Source: Clostridia bacterium (GTDB taxonomy: Bacteria; Bacillota; Clostridia; Oscillospirales; Acutalibacteraceae). Taken from it: DNA of 5,017 nucleotides. The translations under genes were made by a program, and so were the position numbers. Below the pieces are notes generated by a model. That model saw only the letters and a program-made list of their open reading frames with translations. It ran no database searches and was not told where the DNA came from. Positions 1 through 5,017 of the stretch are shown here, one piece after another. The stretch spans positions 1 through 5,017 of the forward strand of contig JAILDS010000200.1 in NCBI GenBank assembly GCA_024689165.1, given 5' to 3'. Position 1 is the stretch's first letter, and every line of letters begins with the position of its first letter.

Positions 1-998
1 CGTACGCCGACCCCTCTCTGTACGCAAAGCTCATGATGGAGCAGAAGGAGCTTCTGCCCGTCGTTGAGGCGTATCGCGCTCTCAAGTCCGCGAACAGCGC
101 GGCGGAGGGCGCCTTTGAGCTGCTCTCCGACCCGGAGCTGCACGACATTGCCCGGGAGGAGTACGAGGCGGCGAAAAGCGAGGCGGAATCCCTCGAGCAG
201 AAGCTCAAGCTGCTCCTGCTGCCGAAGGACCCCATGGACGACAAGAACGTGATCATGGAGATCCGCGGCGGCGCCGGAGGCGAGGAGGCCGCGCTCTTCG
301 CTCACGACCTGTACCGCATGTACGTCATGTACGCTGAATCGAAGGGCTTCAAAACGGAGCTCGCATCGCTGAACGAAACGGAGCTCGGAGGCATAAAAGA
401 GGTCAGCTTCATGGTGCAGGGGCAGGGCGCATACTCCCGTCTGAAATTCGAAAGCGGAGTGCACCGCGTCCAGCGCGTGCCGGACACGGAAAGCGGCGGG
501 CGCATCCACACGAGCACCGTCACCGTGGCGGTGCTTCCCGAGGTGGACGAGGTGGAATTCAGACTCGATCCTGCCGATCTGAAGATAGACACGTTCCGTT
601 CCTCCGGAGCGGGCGGTCAGCACATAAACAAAACGGAATCGGCCATTCGCATCACGCATATTCCCACCGGCACGGTGGTGGAGTGCCAGGACGAGCGGAG
701 CCAGTATAAAAACAAGGACAGGGCAATGAAGATCCTCGCTTCCCGTCTTTACGAGGAGGAGCGCAGAAAGCAGACCGACGCGCTTGCCGCCGAAAGGAAG
801 AGCCAGATCGGCACCGGAGACAGGTCCGAGCGCATAAGGACGTATAATTTCCCGCAGGGCCGCGTGACCGACCACCGCATCGGGCTCACGCTGTACAAGA
901 TAGAACAGATAATGAACGGCGCGCTGGATGAGATAATCGACGCGCTCACCGTCGCGGACAGCACGGAGCGTCTGAAAAGCGGGGAGGCTGAGCGATGA
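1..998 (+). CDS. prfA: Peptide chain release factor 1 (RF1), 5'-truncated by the window edge
   Basis: RF1 recognises UAA and UAG in the ribosomal A site and triggers hydrolysis of peptidyl-tRNA. The reading frame is open from the first complete codon (3-5), so 331 codons are visible and about 28 N-terminal residues lie upstream. This estimate comes from aligning the 'DPE' segment near residue 71 of E. coli RF1 from memory. The ATG at 33 is therefore an internal Met, not the start. Seen in order: the coiled N-terminal domain, the 'LLLPKDP' linker, a 'GGAGGEEAALFA' segment, the stop-codon-reading tripeptide P-D-T (480-488, PxT class, which marks RF1 rather than the SPF of RF2), and the catalytic GGQ at 612-620 inside 'SSGAGGQHINKTES'. 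The C-terminal 'YNFPQGRVTDHRI' block is also intact. With the 38-residue offset, PxT and GGQ fall at about 188-190 and 232-234, matching the family. The gene ends in TGA within an ATGA overlap with the next gene. The GGQ glutamine is normally methylated by PrmC, whose gene is not in the window. Confidence 0.97.
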   Translation, partial: YADPSLYAKLMMEQKELLPVVEAYRALKSANSAAEGAFELLSDPELHDIAREEYEAAKSEAESLEQKLKLLLLPKDPMDDKNVIMEIRGGAGGEEAALFAHDLYRMYVMYAESKGFKTELASLNETELGGIKEVSFMVQGQGAYSRLKFESGVHRVQRVPDTESGGRIHTSTVTVAVLPEVDEVEFRLDPADLKIDTFRSSGAGGQHINKTESAIRITHIPTGTVVECQDERSQYKNKDRAMKILASRLYEEERRKQTDALAAERKSQIGTGDRSERIRTYNFPQGRVTDHRIGLTLYKIEQIMNGALDEIIDALTVADSTERLKSGEAER

Positions 999-1621
999 GG
1001 ACCGTCGTGACGAAAAAAGACCGCGCTCTTGCCGCGCGCTTCATCCTCGGCGGCGGACTCTGCGCCGTGCCTACGGAGACCGTGTACGGCCTTGCGGCGA
1101 ACGGTCTGTCCGAAGACGCTGTCATGAAGCTATACGAGGTCAAGGGCAGACCGGAAACGAAGCCGATAAGCCTTCTCATCACCGGCATAAAGCAGGCCGA
1201 AAGCTTTTGCGGGAACATCCCGGAGGACGCTTACGCTCTGGCGGACGCCTTCTGGCCCGGGCCGCTGACGATGGTTTTGGAGAAAAGCGGCGCCGTGCCC
1301 GATATCGTGACGGCGGGGCTCGGCACCGTCGGCGTCCGCTGCCCGCGTCATGATGACACGCTCGGCATCATAGAGCTGTGCGGCGTTCCGCTGGCGGCTC
1401 CATCCGCCAACGTGTCGGACATGAAAAGCCCTGTGTGCGCAAAGGACGTTCTCGGCTACTTCGACGGTAAGATCGAGTGCGTGTTCGACGGAGGGCCGTG
1501 CTCCGTGGGCGTCGAGTCCACCATCGTGGATATGACGGAAAGGCCGTACAGGATACTGAGGCAGGGCGGTCTCGAAAGAGAGACTATCCTTGCCGTACTC
1601 GGAGAAGGGAGCCTGAAATGA
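995..1621 (+). CDS. tsaC: L-threonylcarbamoyladenylate synthase, short TsaC/Sua5/YrdC-family form
   Basis: This cytoplasmic enzyme makes threonylcarbamoyl-AMP from threonine, bicarbonate and ATP. The TsaD complex then uses it to form t6A37 on ANN-decoding tRNAs. The 208-residue protein shows the YrdC-fold signature: 'PTETVYGLA' at residues 26-34, the K50-x-R52 of 'KGRPETKP', 'FWPGPLT' at 86-92, a 'VGVRCPRH' strand, the S137-A-N139 of the SxN motif, 'VESTIVD' from 173, and 'ILRQGG' near the end. The 'DGGPCSVGVESTIVD' region resembles the Sua5/YwlC branch, yet the protein stops where that branch usually continues into a Sua5 domain of roughly 130-140 residues. It is therefore a single-domain version. 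The start at 995 is supported by GGGGAGG at 981-987, 7 nt upstream. Both ends overlap neighbours by 4 nt (ATGA), suggesting translational coupling. tsaC/ywlC also lies close to prfA in Bacillus. The symbol could equally be sua5 or ywlC. Confidence 0.95.
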   Translation: MRTVVTKKDRALAARFILGGGLCAVPTETVYGLAANGLSEDAVMKLYEVKGRPETKPISLLITGIKQAESFCGNIPEDAYALADAFWPGPLTMVLEKSGAVPDIVTAGLGTVGVRCPRHDDTLGIIELCGVPLAAPSANVSDMKSPVCAKDVLGYFDGKIECVFDGGPCSVGVESTIVDMTERPYRILRQGGLERETILAVLGEGSLK

Positions 1622-3582
1622 CCGTTATAGGCATAACCGGCCCCACGGGCGCCGGAAAGAGCACGGCGCTGCGCGCGCTGGAGGATATGGGCGCCCTCGT
1701 TCTGGACTGCGATGTGGTATATCACGAGCTTCTGGAGTCCTCCGGGGAAATGCTCGGCGAAATACGCGGCGCGTTTCCCGGCGCGTTTGCGAACGGACGG
1801 TTAGACAGGAAGGCGCTGGGCAGGATCGTATTTGCCAATGAAAGCGCCCTGAAGCGGCTGAACGGGATAACGCACGGCTACGTGCGCCGCGAGGTCGTGA
1901 CCCGGATCGGCGAGCATGAAAAAAAAGGCGGAGCTCTCGCCGCGATCGACGCTATAGCTCTCGTGGAGGGCGAACTCAAAAACCTCTGCACCTGCACCGT
2001 TTGCGTCACAGCGCCCGCTGAGGAGCGCGCGAAGCGGATAATGAAGCGCGAGGGCATATCCTATGAATACGCCATGTCCCGCATAAACGCTCAGAAGAGC
2101 GATGAATACTATATGAACGCGTGCGATCACGTACTCGTGAACGACTGCGCCGACGCGGAGAGCTTCTACCTCCGCAGCAAAGAACTGTTTAAGAAACTCA
2201 CAGGAGGAGATAATATGAGCGACCTTATGTACAAACCCAAAAACGCATTCGACGTGGTGACGCCGGAGGAAAAGGCTGCGTCCGACGCGTATTGCGAGGA
2301 TTACAAGCGCTTCCTCGATCGCGCCAAAACGGAACGCGAGGCGACGGCTGAGGCGATCGCCCTCGCCGAGGCGAAGGGCTTCGTCCCCTATGTCTTCGGC
2401 GACGAACTGACCCCCGGCAAAAAGATATACAGATCGGTGCGCGGCAAGGCGCTGTTTCTTGCCGTCGTTGGCGAAAAGCCCCTCAGCGAGGGTGCGAACA
2501 TCGCCGCGGCGCACATCGACTCTCCCCGTCTGGATCTGAAGCAGATCCCTCTGTACGAGGACTCGGAAATGACGCTCTTCAAGACTCATTATTACGGCGG
2601 CATCAAGAAATACCAGTGGGTGACCATCCCTCTTGCTCTGCACGGAGTCGTCGTGAAGAAGGACGGCACGGTGCTCAGCGTCACCATCGGAGAGGAAGAG
2701 AGCGACCCCATCCTCTATATCACGGATCTTCTGCCCCACCTTGGGAAAAACCAGCTCAACAAAACTCTCGGCGAGGCGTTCTCCGGCGAGGATCTGAACG
2801 TGCTCATCGGCACCACTCCCGCCGCGGATACGAAGGACGACAGGTTCAAGACCTTCACGCTTTCGCTGCTCAATGAAAAATACGGCGTCACGGAGGAGGA
2901 CTTCCTCTCCGCGGAGCTGGAGGTCGTTCCCGCGATGAAGGCGCGCGACGTGGGGCTCGACCGCTCGCTCATCGGCGCCTACGGGCACGACGACCGCTCC
3001 TGCGCATTTGCGGAGCTTCGCGCGATTCTCGACATCGGCACGCCCGCTAAGACCGCCGTCTGCGTGCTCGCGGACAAGGAGGAGATCGGCTCCGAGGGCG
3101 TTTCCGGCATGCAGAGCGCCGCTTTCGAGTGCTTTATGGAGGACATGTGCGAGACGCAGGGCGTCAAGCTTCGCCACTGCTTTGAAAACTCCTTCTGCCT
3201 GTCCGCAGACGTTTGCAACGCGTTCGATCCCAACTTCCCGGACGTGTCGGAAAAACGCAACAACAGCCGCATAAACGGCGGCATGGGCATAGTGAAGTTC
3301 ACGGGCTCGCGCGGAAAAGCAGGGTCAAACGACGCTTCCGCCGAGATCATCGGCAGGCTTCGCCGCATATTTGAGGAAAAGGGCGTTCACTGGCAGCTGG
3401 GCGAACTCGGCAAAGTCGACCAGGGCGGCGGCGGCACTGTCGCCATGTACATGTCAAAGCGCAATATCGACACTATCGACGCGGGCGTGCCCGTGCTGTC
3501 CATGCACGCACCTTATGAGCTCGTGTCAAAGCTCGACTGCTACATGACTTACAAAGGAGTGATCGCCGTTTATGAAAATTGA
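1618..3582 (+). CDS. coaE: Dephospho-CoA kinase joined in frame to M18 aminopeptidase (continuous 654-residue reading frame)
   Basis: The first 199 codons (1618-2214) encode CoaE, which phosphorylates the ribose 3'-OH of dephospho-CoA with ATP, the last step of CoA synthesis. Seen: P-loop 'GPTGAGKST' at residues 8-16, 'LDCDVVYHEL' with D32 (the dephospho-CoA-site Asp), 'GRLDRKALGRIVF', 'ITHGYVRREV' (G where many homologues have P), 'IDAIALVEGEL', and the lid segment 'KRIMKREGISYEYAMSRI' followed by 'INAQKSDE'. About 199 residues is the normal CoaE length and the last helix ('LRSKELFKKL') looks natural. The start is ATG 1618 with AAGGGAG at 1605-1611, overlapping tsaC by ATGA. The frame then runs through 'TGGDN' with no stop into the Met of a full-length M18 aminopeptidase and ends at TGA 3580-3582. 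It may be a real fusion, or two proteins, the second made by internal initiation at 2215 (listed separately). A lost stop by a one-base error near 2191-2214 is also possible. The two domain identities are firm; the fusion is not. Confidence 0.85.
   Translation: MTVIGITGPTGAGKSTALRALEDMGALVLDCDVVYHELLESSGEMLGEIRGAFPGAFANGRLDRKALGRIVFANESALKRLNGITHGYVRREVVTRIGEHEKKGGALAAIDAIALVEGELKNLCTCTVCVTAPAEERAKRIMKREGISYEYAMSRINAQKSDEYYMNACDHVLVNDCADAESFYLRSKELFKKLTGGDNMSDLMYKPKNAFDVVTPEEKAASDAYCEDYKRFLDRAKTEREATAEAIALAEAKGFVPYVFGDELTPGKKIYRSVRGKALFLAVVGEKPLSEGANIAAAHIDSPRLDLKQIPLYEDSEMTLFKTHYYGGIKKYQWVTIPLALHGVVVKKDGTVLSVTIGEEESDPILYITDLLPHLGKNQLNKTLGEAFSGEDLNVLIGTTPAADTKDDRFKTFTLSLLNEKYGVTEEDFLSAELEVVPAMKARDVGLDRSLIGAYGHDDRSCAFAELRAILDIGTPAKTAVCVLADKEEIGSEGVSGMQSAAFECFMEDMCETQGVKLRHCFENSFCLSADVCNAFDPNFPDVSEKRNNSRINGGMGIVKFTGSRGKAGSNDASAEIIGRLRRIFEEKGVHWQLGELGKVDQGGGGTVAMYMSKRNIDTIDAGVPVLSMHAPYELVSKLDCYMTYKGVIAVYEN
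2202..2207 (+). promoter_or_regulatory. Strong Shine-Dalgarno for the M18 start
   Basis: AGGAGG lies 7 nt before ATG 2215, inside the last codons of the CoaE frame (read there as Thr-Gly-Gly). It is a full match to the consensus with ideal spacing. Such a site is what a separate downstream gene would have, so it argues that the aminopeptidase is translated on its own even though no stop codon separates it from CoaE. Confidence 0.85.
2215..3582 (+). CDS. M18-family zinc aminopeptidase (internal start within the CoaE frame)
   Basis: M18 enzymes are cytoplasmic, usually oligomeric, two-zinc aminopeptidases of clan MH that remove N-terminal residues from peptides. From ATG 2215 the protein has 455 residues, the full family length, and its N-terminus ('NAFDVVTPEEKAASDAYCEDY') looks like a native M18 start. 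The metal-site set expected from the family is complete: H100 in 'AAHIDSPRLDLK', D259 in 'GAYGHDDR', E289-E290 in 'DKEEIGSEG', D332 in 'LSADVCNAFDPNFP', and H431 in 'VLSMHAPYE'. 'GSRGKAGSNDASAE' and 'GKVDQGGGGTVA' (around residues 399-410) fit the bacterial type-1 (apeA-like) group. Substrate preference cannot be read from sequence. AGGAGG at 2202-2207, spaced 7 nt, is the best ribosome binding site in the window and supports independent initiation here; ATG 2227 is a less likely alternative. The 3' end overlaps the M20 dipeptidase gene by 11 nt. Confidence 0.9.
   Translation: MSDLMYKPKNAFDVVTPEEKAASDAYCEDYKRFLDRAKTEREATAEAIALAEAKGFVPYVFGDELTPGKKIYRSVRGKALFLAVVGEKPLSEGANIAAAHIDSPRLDLKQIPLYEDSEMTLFKTHYYGGIKKYQWVTIPLALHGVVVKKDGTVLSVTIGEEESDPILYITDLLPHLGKNQLNKTLGEAFSGEDLNVLIGTTPAADTKDDRFKTFTLSLLNEKYGVTEEDFLSAELEVVPAMKARDVGLDRSLIGAYGHDDRSCAFAELRAILDIGTPAKTAVCVLADKEEIGSEGVSGMQSAAFECFMEDMCETQGVKLRHCFENSFCLSADVCNAFDPNFPDVSEKRNNSRINGGMGIVKFTGSRGKAGSNDASAEIIGRLRRIFEEKGVHWQLGELGKVDQGGGGTVAMYMSKRNIDTIDAGVPVLSMHAPYELVSKLDCYMTYKGVIAVYEN
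3553..3559 (+). promoter_or_regulatory. Shine-Dalgarno for the M20 dipeptidase, long spacing
   Basis: AAAGGAG sits 12 nt before ATG 3572, longer than the 6-7 nt seen at the other starts here. The site is inside the M18 coding sequence. The M20 frame is closed by TGA at 3560-3562 and ATG 3572 is the first start codon after it, so the start choice is forced despite the spacing. Termination of M18 translation at 3582, just past the start, could let ribosomes re-initiate backwards. Confidence 0.65.
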
Positions 3583-4966
3583 TACAACGTCAAAAGCCAT
3601 TGACTTCTGGTTCAACGACCACTACGCAGAAATGCTCAACGTCCTCGCGCGTCTCGTGGAGGTGCGCAGCGTCGCTGGCGCGAAAAGCCCGAACGAGCCA
3701 AACGGCCGCGGGCCGCTCATCGCACTTGCGACGATGGCCCAGATCATGCGCGAGTACGGCATTGAGATCAACAACTTCAAAAACAGCGTCATCACGGCCG
3801 ACATGAACAAAAAAGAGCCCGTGCTCGGCATCCTCGCCCACCTCGACGTGGTCGACGCGGGCGACGGCTGGGACTCGGAGCCGTTTCGCATGAAGATGAA
3901 GGACGGCAAGCTCATCGGCCGCGGCGTTATGGACGACAAGGGTCCCGCTGTGGCGGCCCTGTTCGCGATGCGCGCGGCGATGGATATCTTCCCTCGCATG
4001 TCCAAGGGATGCAGGCTCATCTTCGGCTCCGCCGAGGAGACCGGCAGTGAAGATATTGCGGCGTACCTGAAGGAAAACAAGCTTCCGTCCAACGTGTTCA
4101 CGCCTGACGCAGACTATCCAGTGATCAATTTCGAAAAAGGCCGCTACGCGCCGGAGTTTTCAAAGGTTTTTGAAAAGGCGGACGGCGCGCGCGTCGTCTC
4201 CTTTACCGGCGGCGATATAATGAACAAGGTACCCGAGAAGGCCGAAGCCGTCCTCGCCGGCGTATCCATGGGCAAGGCCATGGAGTGCTGCGAAGGCATT
4301 GCCGGGACCGAATTTTCCGTTTCCGAGGAAGACGGACTCACCACAGTGACCGCAAGAGGCAGATCCGCGCACGCGGCGCACCCCGAAACGGGAGTAAACG
4401 CGCAGACGGCTCTCATAGCCGCACTGGCCAAAATGCCACTGTACGGCGGAGGATACGACGCTGTACGCGCGCTTGCGCGACTCATCCCGCACGGCGATAC
4501 CGAGGGCAATGCGCTGGGCATATCCATGAACGACGAAAAGACCGGAAACCTCACGCTCAATTTCGGCGTGTTGTCAATTGGAGAGACATACGTCAAGGGC
4601 GGACTCGATCTGCGCACGCCTATGGGCGCTTCGGACGACAACGTCCGCGCCCCTCTGGAAAAGTCGTTTTCAGCCGAAGGCTTCCGGGTGAGCGGCAGCA
4701 TGGTCCCCTGCCACTACACGCCGGAGGATTCCCCTTTTATCAAAACGCTCCTGTCCGTTTATGAAGATTACACCGGCCTCAAGGGTGAGTGCCTCGCGAT
4801 CGGCGGCGGCACTTATGTGCACGACATAGAGGGCGGCGTCGCCGTCGGCTGTGAGATGCCCGTCACCGACCATTTCATACACGTCGCAAACGAATGGATT
4901 TCCATAGACGAGCTCGTAACCAGCGCAAAGATATTCACAAGAGTCATAATCGACATGTGTATGTGA
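3572..4966 (+). CDS. pepV: M20-family metallo-dipeptidase, PepV/Sapep type
   Basis: This is a cytoplasmic two-metal (Zn or Mn) peptidase that cleaves dipeptides with a free N-terminus, finishing peptide degradation. It has 464 residues, close to the roughly 470 of Lactobacillus PepV. Ligand motifs follow the PepV order: H90 in 'LAHLDVVDAGDGWDSEPF', D121 in 'GRGVMDDKGP', E155-E156 in 'GSAEETGSED' (E155 general base), D179 in 'FTPDADYPVINFEKG', and H437 in 'HFIHVANEW'. These lie within about 3 residues of the PepV numbers I recall (87, 119, 153/154, 177, 439). The lid domain carries 'GRSAHAAHPETGVNA', and the C-terminal 'IGGGTYVHDIEGG' matches the substrate-binding loop. There is no signal peptide. 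The residue before the EE pair is Ala where PepV has Asp, probably a lineage variant. The gene overlaps the M18 gene by 11 nt, so the two peptidases are likely co-translated and act in sequence. PepV and Sapep dipeptidase are hard to separate without a tree. Confidence 0.93.
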   Translation: MKIDTTSKAIDFWFNDHYAEMLNVLARLVEVRSVAGAKSPNEPNGRGPLIALATMAQIMREYGIEINNFKNSVITADMNKKEPVLGILAHLDVVDAGDGWDSEPFRMKMKDGKLIGRGVMDDKGPAVAALFAMRAAMDIFPRMSKGCRLIFGSAEETGSEDIAAYLKENKLPSNVFTPDADYPVINFEKGRYAPEFSKVFEKADGARVVSFTGGDIMNKVPEKAEAVLAGVSMGKAMECCEGIAGTEFSVSEEDGLTTVTARGRSAHAAHPETGVNAQTALIAALAKMPLYGGGYDAVRALARLIPHGDTEGNALGISMNDEKTGNLTLNFGVLSIGETYVKGGLDLRTPMGASDDNVRAPLEKSFSAEGFRVSGSMVPCHYTPEDSPFIKTLLSVYEDYTGLKGECLAIGGGTYVHDIEGGVAVGCEMPVTDHFIHVANEWISIDELVTSAKIFTRVIIDMCM

Positions 4967-4974
4967 ACGTTTCG

Positions 4975-5000
4975 CGGCCGTGCCCGACGGGCGGTTTTAT
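4975..5000 (+). terminator. Candidate Rho-independent terminator
   Basis: Nine nt after the M20 stop, CGGCCGT (4975-4981) can pair with ACGGGCG (4987-4993) around a GCCCG loop, giving seven positions with one G-G mismatch. A competing fold pairs GCCC 4982-4985 with GGGC 4989-4992. The hairpin is followed by G and TTTTAT (4995-5000). Position right after the last gene is apt, but the stem is imperfect and the T-run short, so this is a plausible rather than a firm call. The remaining bases to 5017 show no feature I can name. Confidence 0.4.
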
Positions 5001-5017
5001 AGATCGCGGGAATGTCC

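Noticed and set aside
33..35. ATG 33 as the start of prfA
   Set aside because: The frame is open to the left edge, and homologues have about 38 residues before this point, so this Met is internal.
1477..1617. Upstream extension of the CoaE frame to ATG 1477
   Set aside because: The extra 47 residues are Arg-rich shadow sequence overlapping tsaC. The P-loop sits at the expected distance from ATG 1618, which has its own ribosome binding site.
2191..2218. Programmed frameshift at the CoaE-M18 junction
   Set aside because: No convincing slippery heptamer is present, and AGGAGG lies where it serves ATG 2215. A shift would only end CoaE at 2213 or 2218, which is possible but not supported by a recognised signal.
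1801..3177. 458-codon open frame on the minus strand opposite coaE and M18
   Set aside because: It aligns codon-for-codon with the forward frame, so it only needs the forward genes to lack TTA, CTA and TCA codons, which is expected with GC-biased codon use. It ends exactly where CoaE uses a TTA Leu codon (1801-1803). The translation shows no recognisable domain, and the forward genes are unmistakable.
4144..4701. 185-codon minus-strand open frame, and a 159-codon plus-strand frame at 4285-4764
   Set aside because: Both lie inside the M20 gene, have low-complexity Ser/Arg/Pro-rich translations typical of GC-rich shadows, and lack any family motif.
1..5017. tRNA, rRNA, riboswitch, CRISPR, insertion sequence or long repeat
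   Set aside because: Reading both strands showed no array of repeats, no terminal inverted repeats and no transposase. Almost every base is already used by conserved coding sequence.

Overview
The window is a compact, entirely forward-strand housekeeping operon from a GC-rich bacterium. Several things point to a high-GC member of the Clostridia/Firmicutes: strong AGGAGG-type ribosome binding sites, a clostridial-style dephospho-CoA kinase (its central strand reads 'IDAIALVEG' rather than the proteobacterial 'D.PLLfE' form), an M18 aminopeptidase of the VDQGGGGT type, and a PepV/Sapep-type M20 dipeptidase. This placement is made from memory of the families, not from a search.

Layout: (1) 1-998, peptide chain release factor 1 (prfA), open at the left edge and missing about 28 N-terminal residues; (2) 995-1621, a short TsaC/Sua5-family threonylcarbamoyl-AMP synthase (first step of tRNA t6A synthesis); (3) 1618-3582, one uninterrupted reading frame encoding dephospho-CoA kinase (CoaE, 199 codons) followed without a stop codon by a complete M18 zinc aminopeptidase (455 codons) that has its own strong Shine-Dalgarno and ATG at 2215; (4) 3572-4966, an M20 metallo-dipeptidase; (5) 4967-5017, a short non-coding tail with a candidate Rho-independent terminator. 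No intergenic gap exists between 1 and 4966. Successive genes overlap by 4, 4 and 11 nt, or run in frame, so translational coupling is likely throughout. No promoter is visible and transcription presumably enters from upstream of the window.

The first half serves translation (stop-codon release, tRNA modification) and cofactor synthesis (last step of CoA). The second half carries two co-catalytic zinc peptidases of clan MH that would trim cytoplasmic peptides and dipeptides to free amino acids. All catalytic motifs checked are intact.

The one genuinely odd feature is the CoaE-M18 junction. The CoaE frame has no stop, while both other frames stop exactly there (TAA 2211-2213, TGA 2216-2218). 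This could be a natural fusion, a read-through pair with internal initiation, or a single-base indel in the sequence. I see no RNA genes, mobile elements, CRISPR arrays or convincing undescribed system.
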